A DNA stretch of 5,978 nucleotides. Origin: an uncultured Acidimicrobium sp. (lineage in GTDB: Bacteria > Actinomycetota > Acidimicrobiia > Acidimicrobiales > Ilumatobacteraceae). Below, piece by piece: positions 1-5,978 of this stretch. Each line of letters opens with the position of its first letter. Within the stretch, counting starts at the first letter, position 1. Under the pieces are notes generated by a model. The model made no database searches. It saw only the letters and a list, made by a program, of their open reading frames with translations, and was not told the DNA's origin. The position numbers and the translations under genes are program-made. The stretch is from NCBI GenBank assembly GCA_903850275.1, contig CAINLH010000077.1:1-5978 (forward strand). Reading direction: 5' to 3'.

Positions 1-1468
1 AGCCGCAGGCGTAGCAGCCATAGTTTCGGCATTCAACGGCCTAGAGCCTCATCGTGTCACGCTGTGCGTTGGCTTTATCGCACTCGTGACACTCGCCAAC
101 CTTCGTGGTTTAAAAGAATCCGGGGCGTTGTTTGCGCCACCCACATATCTCTACATCGTCATGTTGTTTATCTTGATCGGGTATGGGCTGTTCCGAGTAT
201 TCGTGCAGGACCTTGGCCCAATCCCTCACGACGACAAATTCTCCCAAGAACTACTCGGCGGCAACAACAGCATCACGCTCTTCTTCTTTCTTAAAGCATT
301 CTCTTCGGGCGCCGTTGCATTGACGGGTATTGAGGCCGTAGCCGATGGCGTCCCCGCCTTCAAAAAACCAGAACCGCGCAATGCAAGTACCACATTGATC
401 ATCATGGCCTGCATCCTCGGGTCAAGCTTCTTTGGCTTAAGTATTCTTGCGCAGCACTTGCAACCTCTGAAAGACGAAGAGGGCCACATTGCCGACACCG
501 TTTTGGCTCAACTTGCCGAGCAGGTTTACGGTGGGAGAAATATCATGTTCTTCCTCACTCAATTTGCAACGTTTGCAATTTTGATTTTGGCAGCCAATAC
601 CGCATACGCAGACTTCCCTCGGCTGTCGTCGATTATCGCAAAAGATAATTACCTGCCACGCCAATTCATGAACCGCGGAGACCGCTTGGTGTTTTCTAAC
701 GGTGTTATTTTTCTTGGTATTGCCTCTTCGCTTCTTGTAGTTGCATTCGGCGGTGTGGTCAACGCACTCATTCCTCTCTACGCAGTTGGAGTGTTCACCG
801 GCTTTACGCTCAGCCAGTTTGGAATGCTCGTACACCATCGAAAACACAAACGCCCTGGCTGGGTTCCGCGTGCCGTTATGTCGGGTTTCGGTGCAGCGAC
901 TACCGCACTCGTGGCGGGGATCGTTGTCGTCGTGAAGTTCACCGACGGTGCATGGATTCCAGCAGTAGTGATTCCAACATTGGTTCTTGCATTCATCTCA
1001 GTGAGCAAGCACTATTCGCGTGTGCGCGGCTTCCTCGCACCCACCGAGGGCTACTCCGCACCATTCCGCACGCACACCGTTGTTGTGCTGGTTGGATCGG
1101 TGAACCAAGGTGTGTTGCAGGCCGTTCGCTATGCACAAAGTTTGCGACCAGACCGCGTAATCGCACTCTCCGTAATTCAATCCCCAACCGACCGGGCTCA
1201 GCTTGATGCGGATTGGGAGAAGTACAACATCGGTATCGAACTCGACACTGTCGTTTCCGAATACCGAGATCTCACCGAGCCAATTCTCAATCGCATCAAC
1301 GAATTGGATGACGAACTAAACGACGACATCATCACGGTCATCATCCCTGAATTCGTCACCAGCCTCCGTTCGCAATGGCTGCACAACCAGTCGGCACTAG
1401 CAATTAAAGCGCGCCTGCTGTTCAGGCCAAATACAGTCGTAACTTCGGTGCCAATCGTCATTCCATAG
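1..1468 (+). CDS. KimA-like APC-superfamily permease (probable K+ importer), 5' partial
   Basis: The reading frame is open from the left edge (first full codon at base 2) to TAG at 1466-1468, giving about 488 visible residues. The N-terminal part, probably the first 100-plus residues and first few membrane helices, lies outside the window. The GTG at 86 is an internal valine, because the codons before it encode membrane sequence followed by ANLRGLKESG, typical of this family. Strong landmarks are ALTGIEAVADGVPAFKKP (about 317-370), AYADFPRL and the following NYLPRQF/NRGDRLVFSNG stretch (about 602-702), then further hydrophobic helices to about 1000. From about 1070 a soluble C-terminal domain begins, with VVLVGSVNQGV, RYAQSLRPD, VIIPEF, WLHNQ and a final NTVVTSVP. 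This arrangement matches Bacillus KimA (YdaO), an APC-superfamily high-affinity K+/H+ importer known to be inhibited by c-di-AMP. Potassium as substrate and c-di-AMP control are inferred from that family. A general amino acid permease is the alternative, since the family is often annotated that way. Confidence 0.85.
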   Translation, partial: AAGVAAIVSAFNGLEPHRVTLCVGFIALVTLANLRGLKESGALFAPPTYLYIVMLFILIGYGLFRVFVQDLGPIPHDDKFSQELLGGNNSITLFFFLKAFSSGAVALTGIEAVADGVPAFKKPEPRNASTTLIIMACILGSSFFGLSILAQHLQPLKDEEGHIADTVLAQLAEQVYGGRNIMFFLTQFATFAILILAANTAYADFPRLSSIIAKDNYLPRQFMNRGDRLVFSNGVIFLGIASSLLVVAFGGVVNALIPLYAVGVFTGFTLSQFGMLVHHRKHKRPGWVPRAVMSGFGAATTALVAGIVVVVKFTDGAWIPAVVIPTLVLAFISVSKHYSRVRGFLAPTEGYSAPFRTHTVVVLVGSVNQGVLQAVRYAQSLRPDRVIALSVIQSPTDRAQLDADWEKYNIGIELDTVVSEYRDLTEPILNRINELDDELNDDIITVIIPEFVTSLRSQWLHNQSALAIKARLLFRPNTVVTSVPIVIP

Positions 1469-1507
1469 TGTTTCTGGCACGATCCCAAGTGTTGGTGATT
1501 CCTGTCG

Positions 1508-1513
1508 TATTCT
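1508..1513 (+). promoter_or_regulatory. Candidate -10 box of a leaderless promoter for the 1520 operon
   Basis: The hexamer TATTCT fits the TANNNT -10 consensus and is followed by six bases (GATCTC) before ATG at 1520, so transcription would begin at or very near the A of the start codon. No Shine-Dalgarno-like sequence precedes that ATG, as expected for a leaderless mRNA, which is common in actinobacteria. No convincing -35 box stands at 16-18 bases upstream; TTGGTG at 1492-1497 is too close. The rest of the 51-bp gap holds only a weak CCAA/TTGG hairpin (1485-1495) with no T-run, so there is no evident terminator after the permease gene and read-through from it is possible. Confidence 0.45.
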
Positions 1514-1519
1514 GATCTC

Positions 1520-2413
1520 ATGAAAATTGTTATCTCTGGTGCAAGTGGTCTCATTGGAACTCAACTCGCAAAAACGCTCAAGTCGAGTGGGCATGAAGTT
1601 GTCCAACTTGTCCGCCGAACTGCTGGGGCAGGCCAAATCATGTGGGACCCGAAGTCGGGAAAGCTCGACCCAGCTTCCCTCGAGGGCTGCGACGCGGTTA
1701 TTCATCTTTCGGGCGCTGGCATTGGCGACAAGCGCTGGAGCGATGCTTACCGCAAAGAAATTCTTGATAGCCGAACCGCAACAACTTTGCTGCTCGCCAA
1801 CACCATTGCTTCATTGCAACGTAAACCATCTGTATTTCTATCCGGCTCAGCAATTGGCATTTACGGCGCTCGGGGCGACGAACAACTGACCGAAACGAGC
1901 GCGCACGGCACAGGGTTTCTTGCCGATGTTTGCGAACAATGGGAGGCGGCGGCGAAGCCAGCGATTGATGCCGGAGTGCGCACGGTGTTCCTGCGCACGG
2001 GAATTGTGTTGAGCCCCAAAGGCGGAGCGCTCAAGAAACTTCTTCCGCTCTTCCGACTTGGCGTTGGCGGAAAATTTGGTAACGGTAAGCAGTGGCAAAG
2101 CTGGATATCGATGGATGACGAAGTTGCTTCAATCATTCATTTGCTCACCGCAAATGTTTCAGGTGCCGTAAACCTCACTGCACCGCAACCTGTCACCAAC
2201 GCGGAATTTACGAAAGTGCTGGCTCGTGTTGTTAAACGACCAGCAATCGTTCCGGTGCCCACATTTGCACCAAAGATCCTGCTTGGTGGAGAACTGGCAG
2301 ATGCTTTGCTCTTTACCGGCCAACGAGTGATGCCGCAGGCGCTTACTGCAAGCGGCTACGTCTTTAAGCACTCCACACTTGAAAGCGCGCTGCGTTCACT
2401 GCTCACCAAGTAA
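1520..2413 (+). CDS. TIGR01777 family NAD(P)-binding SDR oxidoreductase/epimerase-like protein
   Basis: This 297-residue protein has the usual length of the TIGR01777 (YfcH/SDR39U1-like) group of atypical extended short-chain dehydrogenases. It opens with a Rossmann dinucleotide-binding motif GASGLIG at residues 7-13 and a basic VRR at 31-33, which favours NADP(H). Family landmarks follow: WDP (42-44), CDAVIHLSGAGIGDKRW (57-73), SGSAIGIYG with the putative catalytic-site tyrosine (108-116), FLADVCEQWEAAA (133-145) and the highly conserved RTGIVLSPKGGALKKLLP to WISMDD block (159-200). The C-terminal 45 or so residues match the DUF1731 domain. The protein is presumably cytosolic, and the family's substrates are unknown. 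The start is fixed by the Rossmann motif beginning only six residues in and by the -10 box just upstream. Its TAA overlaps the ATG of the following FAD gene by one base. Confidence 0.93.
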   Translation: MKIVISGASGLIGTQLAKTLKSSGHEVVQLVRRTAGAGQIMWDPKSGKLDPASLEGCDAVIHLSGAGIGDKRWSDAYRKEILDSRTATTLLLANTIASLQRKPSVFLSGSAIGIYGARGDEQLTETSAHGTGFLADVCEQWEAAAKPAIDAGVRTVFLRTGIVLSPKGGALKKLLPLFRLGVGGKFGNGKQWQSWISMDDEVASIIHLLTANVSGAVNLTAPQPVTNAEFTKVLARVVKRPAIVPVPTFAPKILLGGELADALLFTGQRVMPQALTASGYVFKHSTLESALRSLLTK

Positions 2414-2415
2414 TG
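2411..2415 (+). promoter_or_regulatory. TAATG stop-start overlap (translational coupling)
   Basis: The stop of the SDR gene and the start of the FAD oxidoreductase gene share one A. No Shine-Dalgarno sequence is visible in the preceding 20 bases, so translation of the FAD gene probably depends on ribosomes terminating here. Confidence 0.6.
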
Positions 2416-3651
2416 AATCTTCCAGAACACGTTGATGTTGTTGTAGTCGGTGCGGGGCTTGCAGGCCTGTCGGCAGCGCGTGTTATTCAACAAGCCGGGT
2501 TCTCCGCAATCGTTGTCGAGGCTTCCGATGCGGTTGGTGGTCGTGTTCGCACAGATTCCGTTGACGGGTTCCTGCTCGACCGCGGATTTCAGGTTTTACT
2601 CACCGCATACCCAGAGCTTGCGACGCAAGTGGACATGCAGGCGCTTGATGTTCGCGAGTTTGACCCAGGCGCACTGGTGTGGCGCAAAGGCAAAGGACAT
2701 GTTGTGTCCGACCCGTTTCGTAAACCAACGACACTTGTTGCAACTGCTCTTGCACCCATCGGAACAATCCTGGACAAGGTTCGCATTGTTTTCCTTCGCC
2801 GCCGGGTGCTGCGCACTCACCCGCGAAGGTTGCTTCGTGGCCGCGATATTTCCACCGTTGTTGCGTTGCGCGCTGCCGGCTTCTCCACCCGCATGATTCA
2901 ACGTTTTTTCAGGCCGCTCTTCGGCGGCATTCAGCTAGACCCAGCCCTAGCAACTTCCCGACGAATGTTCGACGTCATTTTCCGTTCGCTCTCGGAAGGT
3001 TCGAGTGTTCTTCCTTCACGAGGAATGCAGGCGCTACCCGAGCAACTCGCCGCACGCCTACAACCCGGTTCCGTGTTTCTCAATACTCGCGTTGCATCGA
3101 TTGATGGCAACACAGTGTTGTTGTCTGTTGGCAACACAATCCAGACACGCGCAGTGGTGGTCGCAACCGATGGCCCCAAGGCCAGCACGGTGCTTGGGCT
3201 GCCAGAAGTGAAATCCCGAACTGCTGGGTGTGTCTACTTCGCTGCCGATATTGCCCCAACAAAAGAAAAGCTCGTTGTTCTTGATGGAACAGGCCGGGGG
3301 CCCGTGCTCAACGTGGCGGTTCTCAGCAATGTTGCTCCTTCTTATGCGCCACCCGGCAAGCACCTCATTGTTGCCGCTCTCCCCGGTGTGATCGACGGTG
3401 ATTTGGAAGAAATAGCTCGCACGCAACTGCGCACCTGGTGGGGCGCCCAGGTTGACGCTTGGAAACATTTGCGCACTTACTCAATTGCGCACGGTGGCCC
3501 GGTGCAACAACCACCGTTCGCGCCCCGACAACCCGTGTCGTTGGGAGGCGGCCGCTTTGTTTGTGGCGATCACCGCGATACAGGATCTATTCAAGGCGCA
3601 CTCTTTTCGGGACGACGCTGTGGCGAGGCTGTTGCACAGTTCCTCGCCTAA
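2413..3651 (+). CDS. FAD-dependent amine oxidase-fold oxidoreductase (phytoene desaturase/protoporphyrinogen oxidase type)
   Basis: The 412-residue product carries both halves of an FAD-binding GR2-type fold. At the N-terminus GAGLAG (13-18) is followed by the ribose-binding glutamate E36 in VVEASDAVGGRVRT (34-47), then GFLLDRGFQVL (52-62). At the C-terminus VCGDHRDTGSIQGALFSGR (383-401) is the second FAD-contacting motif. The middle region, with RFFRPLFGGIQLDP and VVVATDGP, is the substrate-binding part and matches a widespread but uncharacterised actinobacterial family. No signal peptide is seen; such enzymes are soluble or membrane-associated and act on hydrophobic molecules such as carotenoids or porphyrinogens. 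The actual substrate cannot be read from the sequence, and no carotenoid or heme gene lies in the window. The start is fixed because the Rossmann motif begins at residue 7 and the ATG overlaps the upstream stop. Confidence 0.9.
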   Translation: MNLPEHVDVVVVGAGLAGLSAARVIQQAGFSAIVVEASDAVGGRVRTDSVDGFLLDRGFQVLLTAYPELATQVDMQALDVREFDPGALVWRKGKGHVVSDPFRKPTTLVATALAPIGTILDKVRIVFLRRRVLRTHPRRLLRGRDISTVVALRAAGFSTRMIQRFFRPLFGGIQLDPALATSRRMFDVIFRSLSEGSSVLPSRGMQALPEQLAARLQPGSVFLNTRVASIDGNTVLLSVGNTIQTRAVVVATDGPKASTVLGLPEVKSRTAGCVYFAADIAPTKEKLVVLDGTGRGPVLNVAVLSNVAPSYAPPGKHLIVAALPGVIDGDLEEIARTQLRTWWGAQVDAWKHLRTYSIAHGGPVQQPPFAPRQPVSLGGGRFVCGDHRDTGSIQGALFSGRRCGEAVAQFLA

Positions 3652-3661
3652 CCTGCAATAC

Positions 3662-4114
3662 ATGACTCACGACACGAAGACCAAAATAGTTTCAGTCGAA
3701 CGCTTTGTACCCGCAGCCCCTGGACTCATTTTCGAACTTCTTGCAGACCCACGTCAGCACTCAAAGATTGACGGGTCGGGCAGCGTTAAAGCAGCGAAGG
3801 TTTCTGCGCCGCCACGCTTATCACTCGGAGCAAAGTTCACGATGGATATGAAGATTGGTGTGTCGTACAAAATGACCAACACTGTTGTCGAATTTGAAGA
3901 AAATCGACGCATTGCATGGCAGCACTTTGGTGGTCACATTTGGCGCTACATCCTCGAGCCTGTTGATGGCGGCACCAACGTTGTTGAGCAATTTGACTAC
4001 AACGGAAGCAAGTCGATTCTGATTCTCAAGCTCAGGGGTTCAATGCAGAGCAATGAGAAGGCCATGGCACAAACTCTCGTCAATATCGAGAAGCACTTCT
4101 CCGCGCAGCAATGA
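3662..4114 (+). CDS. SRPBCC (START-like/polyketide cyclase-type) family protein
   Basis: This is a 150-residue protein of the SRPBCC helix-grip superfamily, whose members bind hydrophobic ligands in a deep cavity. Visible hallmarks are the N-terminal strand VSVERFVPAAPGLIFELLADP (about 10-30) with the following QHSKIDGSGSV (32-42), a central GAKFTMDMKIG strand (56-66), FEENRRIAWQ (78-87), and a C-terminal helix with the pattern MAQTLVNIEKHF (135-146). The frame is open further upstream, to an ATG at 3452, but that extension lies inside the FAD gene in another frame and encodes no recognisable domain. The ATG at 3662, 10 bp after the preceding stop, gives a normal domain length. There is no Shine-Dalgarno sequence. 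The stop overlaps the argJ start (ATGA). Function is unknown; binding or presenting the ligand of the neighbouring oxidoreductases is a guess. Confidence 0.85.
   Translation: MTHDTKTKIVSVERFVPAAPGLIFELLADPRQHSKIDGSGSVKAAKVSAPPRLSLGAKFTMDMKIGVSYKMTNTVVEFEENRRIAWQHFGGHIWRYILEPVDGGTNVVEQFDYNGSKSILILKLRGSMQSNEKAMAQTLVNIEKHFSAQQ
4111..4114 (+). promoter_or_regulatory. ATGA start-stop overlap coupling argJ to the SRPBCC gene
   Basis: The argJ ATG (4111-4113) overlaps the TGA (4112-4114) of the preceding gene by three bases. The nearest purine-rich run, GAGAAG at 4087-4092, is about 18 bases upstream and too far for a ribosome binding site, so re-initiation or coupling is the likely mode of translation. 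Confidence 0.6.
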
Positions 4115-5271
4115 CCATCTCGCTGCCACAGGGTTTCCGTGCTCATGTAACCAACGTGGGCATTAAAGACACCACCGATGACTTCACGCTTGTTGTTGCC
4201 GATGCGCCGTGTGCGGCAGCAGGCCTCTTCACACAGAGTCGCTTTGCTGGCCCAAGCGTTCTTGTCAGTCGCGAACATGCTGCCGATGGCAAAGCCCTTG
4301 GTGTTGTGGTCATTTCGAAAAACGCCAATGTTGCAACTGGCGTAGAAGGCATGAACAATGCCCGCGAAGTTGTTGCTGGCGTAGCTCGGGCCATTGGTTG
4401 CAATGACAACGAGATTCTCATTGCCTCAACAGGAGTCATTGGTCGCCAGTACCCGATGGACAAAGTCCGTGCTGGTCTTGCCGCACTTCCCGCACAACCT
4501 CAGGGCACGTCAGCAGATGATGTTGCTCGCGGCATCATGACCACCGACACCGTAAGCAAGGTTGCACAGTGCGAAGTTACTGGTTCGGGCGCTCGCGTTG
4601 TTGGTGTTGCAAAAGGTGTCGGCATGATCGAGCCGAACATGGCCACCTTGATCACGCTGATATTCACCGACGCAGAAATTTCTTCGTCAGATTTGCAAAC
4701 AATGTTTCAGCGCGTAATCGCTCGCACCTTCAACTGCGTTTCCGTCGACACCGACACTTCCACCAGTGACACAGCAATTGTCCTAGCAAGTGGAAAAGCC
4801 GGCAAAGCCGATATGGCCGCACTTGAACATGCCTTGTTCGACGTTGCCCTTTCGCTGACCAAACAAGTTGCACGAGACGGAGAAGGCGCCGAAAAGTTAA
4901 TCGAAGTATGTGTCGATAATGCGCGCGATTACGAGCAGGCGAAGACAGTTGCCAAGGCCATAGTTAACTCGCCACTAGTAAAAACTGCGGTGCATGGCGC
5001 AGACCCAAACTGGGGCCGTGTGGCAATGGCGGTAGGTAAATGCAGCCAATACACCGACATCGATCAAGCATCGGTGATCATTCGTTTTGGAACCCAAGAG
5101 GTGTATCCGAGGCAAATTGGCGCAGATGATCTTTCGGCACTCAGCACGTATATGAAAGGTTCGGATGTCCGCATTCATGTGGACCTCAATACCGGAAACG
5201 AATCGGCAACTGTTTGGGGTTGCGATCTGACGGCAGGATACGTACGTATCAACGCCGATTACACCACCTGA
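4111..5271 (+). CDS. argJ: ArgJ-family ornithine/glutamate N-acetyltransferase, OAT2-like subgroup
   Basis: This 386-residue cytosolic enzyme of the ArgJ/OAT family moves the acetyl group from N-acetylornithine to glutamate, recycling it in arginine synthesis; some members also use acetyl-CoA. The proenzyme cuts itself before a threonine that becomes the N-terminal nucleophile: here KGVGMIEPNMAT places the nucleophile at Thr179, giving alpha (1-178) and beta (179-386) chains. The oxyanion-hole pair Thr107-Gly108 (STGVIG), VDTDTSTSDT (212-221), DGEGAEKLIEV (256-266), VKTAVHGADPNWGRV (290-304) and the terminal NADYTT are all present, so it should be active. Canonical ArgJ has NSGNANACTG where this protein has ISKNANVATG (68-77). 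That segment, FAGPSVLVSRE (45-55) and KCSQYTDIDQ (310-319) recall Streptomyces clavuligerus OAT2 (from memory). No other arg gene is adjacent. The stop directly abuts that of the convergent downstream gene. Whether it makes N-acetylglutamate from acetyl-CoA cannot be told. Confidence 0.93.
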   Translation: MTISLPQGFRAHVTNVGIKDTTDDFTLVVADAPCAAAGLFTQSRFAGPSVLVSREHAADGKALGVVVISKNANVATGVEGMNNAREVVAGVARAIGCNDNEILIASTGVIGRQYPMDKVRAGLAALPAQPQGTSADDVARGIMTTDTVSKVAQCEVTGSGARVVGVAKGVGMIEPNMATLITLIFTDAEISSSDLQTMFQRVIARTFNCVSVDTDTSTSDTAIVLASGKAGKADMAALEHALFDVALSLTKQVARDGEGAEKLIEVCVDNARDYEQAKTVAKAIVNSPLVKTAVHGADPNWGRVAMAVGKCSQYTDIDQASVIIRFGTQEVYPRQIGADDLSALSTYMKGSDVRIHVDLNTGNESATVWGCDLTAGYVRINADYTT

Positions 5272-5978
5272 TTATTTGGTAAACGGCTCCAGCCACTCCA
5301 ACAATTGTTTGCGGTAATGCAAAAGCGATTTGTACTTCGCAACGTCATCGGGAAGTCGCTTAATCAACGAATGCAGCGTCTTCGCTTTTTCTTTCCCACG
5401 AGCCACGTATTCGGTAATCGGCTGCTGATAGGTACGAATAGTAAACAAGGATCCACCAGTGCGAGGCAGGAACCTCAACGTTTGCCGCTCCATCCGAACC
5501 CACAACATCGAGGGGTCATTCACCAGCGGTTCGCTCGGTGCAATTGGCTGAAAAAGCGCACAGTGATCTTCAATCGTCCAGTTGGATCGAATCATGGGCT
5601 GATCTGCGCGCAGTCGATTCATTGTGGTGTCCACTGCACCACCGACATGTTCGGCGTATCGCGCCACCGGAGCATGAACGGCCATCATGTCTTGCCCTAA
5701 CTTGGTTTCGATTTTCCATCTGCTTGGAGAACAAACCACCCCGGCAACCACCACCAGCTGGCCATCACTTGTGCGCTTCATGACAATGAGATCGTCGGCA
5801 ACGAGCAGTGCCGCCTCCACTAACGCGTCGACGCCGCGGGACTGAATGGTCGAGCCAGCAAATGTTGCAACCAGCTCTGCGGCCTCTTGCGCAACTTCTT
5901 CCCCACCTTGCAAAAATGCAACGACTTCGTTCCTTCGGTACTGCAAAAGTTTGAGCTTCATCGCAATAGTCGGGTTGG
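5272..5978 (-). CDS. Heme-dependent oxidative N-demethylase (DUF3445/HODM alpha-like) family protein, 5' probably beyond window
   Basis: The frame reads leftward from the right edge to TAA at 5274-5272. Counting from the ATG at 5961, signature blocks are DDLIVMKR (56-63), CSPSRWKIETKLG with HAPV (77-99), RSNWTIEDH (125-133), LFQP (136-139) and WVRMERQTLRFLPRTG followed by FTIRTY (154-178). These match the family founded on the fungal heme enzyme HODM, which oxidatively demethylates dimethylamine-type substrates; related proteins occur in bacterial dimethylamine monooxygenase. Most bacterial members are uncharacterised, so heme binding and amine substrate are inferred. The 229 residues from that ATG are shorter than usual, and the five in-frame codons upstream (NPTIA) continue the pattern expected before the family's K-R-rich first helix, without a stop. 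I therefore treat the ATG at 5961 as probably internal and the gene as cut by the window edge. No Shine-Dalgarno precedes that ATG. Confidence 0.82.
   Translation of the reverse strand, partial: NPTIAMKLKLLQYRRNEVVAFLQGGEEVAQEAAELVATFAGSTIQSRGVDALVEAALLVADDLIVMKRTSDGQLVVVAGVVCSPSRWKIETKLGQDMMAVHAPVARYAEHVGGAVDTTMNRLRADQPMIRSNWTIEDHCALFQPIAPSEPLVNDPSMLWVRMERQTLRFLPRTGGSLFTIRTYQQPITEYVARGKEKAKTLHSLIKRLPDDVAKYKSLLHYRKQLLEWLEPFTK

Noticed and set aside
437..847. A 136-codon minus-strand open frame antisense to the permease gene.
   Set aside because: It is rich in Cys, Asn, Lys and Arg with no domain, and mirrors strongly conserved permease codons on the other strand; it is a shadow frame.
1485..1495. 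Small hairpin CCAA-GTG-TTGG after the permease stop as a possible terminator.
   Set aside because: A four-pair stem with no following T-run is too weak for an intrinsic terminator.
1198..1705. Minus-strand open frames crossing the gap between the permease and SDR genes, which could suggest a divergent or antisense gene.
   Set aside because: Composition is serine- and arginine-rich without domains, and both flanks are firmly coding on the plus strand.
3106..3138. Clustered short direct and inverted repeats (GGCAACACA twice, CAACAC/GTGTTG) in the FAD gene.
   Set aside because: The units are short, lie within coding sequence for a repeated Gly-Asn-Thr turn, and have no third copy or regular spacing; codon reuse explains them.
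3058..3468. A 136-codon minus-strand open frame antisense to the FAD oxidoreductase gene.
   Set aside because: There is no recognisable motif and the plus-strand frame carries the conserved family sequence throughout.
3452..3661. Upstream in-frame extension of the SRPBCC gene to an ATG at 3452, overlapping the end of the FAD gene.
   Set aside because: The extension encodes no recognisable domain, while the same bases in the FAD frame encode the conserved C-terminal FAD motif; the start at 3662 gives a normal SRPBCC length.
5237..5250. A perfect 14-bp palindrome, GATACGTACGTATC, near the end of argJ.
   Set aside because: It falls on codons for the conserved GYVRIN segment, and a 14-bp palindrome is expected by chance roughly once per 16 kb, so one in this window is unremarkable.

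Overview
The window is a compact stretch of bacterial chromosome with six protein-coding genes and almost no non-coding DNA. Base composition looks only slightly above 50% GC, judged by eye from a few lines. The protein families, the lack of Shine-Dalgarno sequences, and a -10 box placed so that transcription would begin at the start codon all suggest an actinobacterium (Actinomycetota) of moderate GC, possibly an aquatic or acidimicrobial lineage. That assignment is inference from protein resemblance, not from a marker gene. I see no RNA genes, CRISPR arrays, insertion sequences, attachment sites or phage genes.

Layout, left to right. (1) The C-terminal three quarters of a KimA-like APC-superfamily permease (probable K+ importer), running in from the left edge and ending at 1468. 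(2) A 51-bp gap (1469-1519), the only real intergenic space, with a likely leaderless promoter. (3) A tightly packed plus-strand cluster: a TIGR01777-type NAD(P)-binding SDR protein (1520-2413), a phytoene desaturase/protoporphyrinogen oxidase-type FAD oxidoreductase (2413-3651), a small SRPBCC (START-like) protein (3662-4114) and an ArgJ-family ornithine/glutamate acetyltransferase (4111-5271). Stop and start codons overlap at two junctions (TAATG, ATGA) and lie 10 bp apart at the third, so this is almost certainly one operon with translational coupling. (4) A minus-strand gene of the heme-dependent oxidative N-demethylase (DUF3445) family, convergent with argJ. Its stop codon abuts the argJ stop with no base between, and it probably runs off the right edge.

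Functionally, argJ supplies the acetyl-recycling step of arginine biosynthesis, yet no other arg gene is visible beside it, and its sequence resembles OAT2 of the Streptomyces clavuligerus clavulanic acid cluster more than textbook ArgJ. The SDR, FAD and SRPBCC proteins are each of unknown substrate. Their coupling suggests a shared redox or lipid-type pathway, but nothing in the sequence names the substrate. I found no clear previously undescribed system. The observations most worth following are the OAT2-like ArgJ in an unusual operon, the coupled oxidoreductase trio and the leaderless start.
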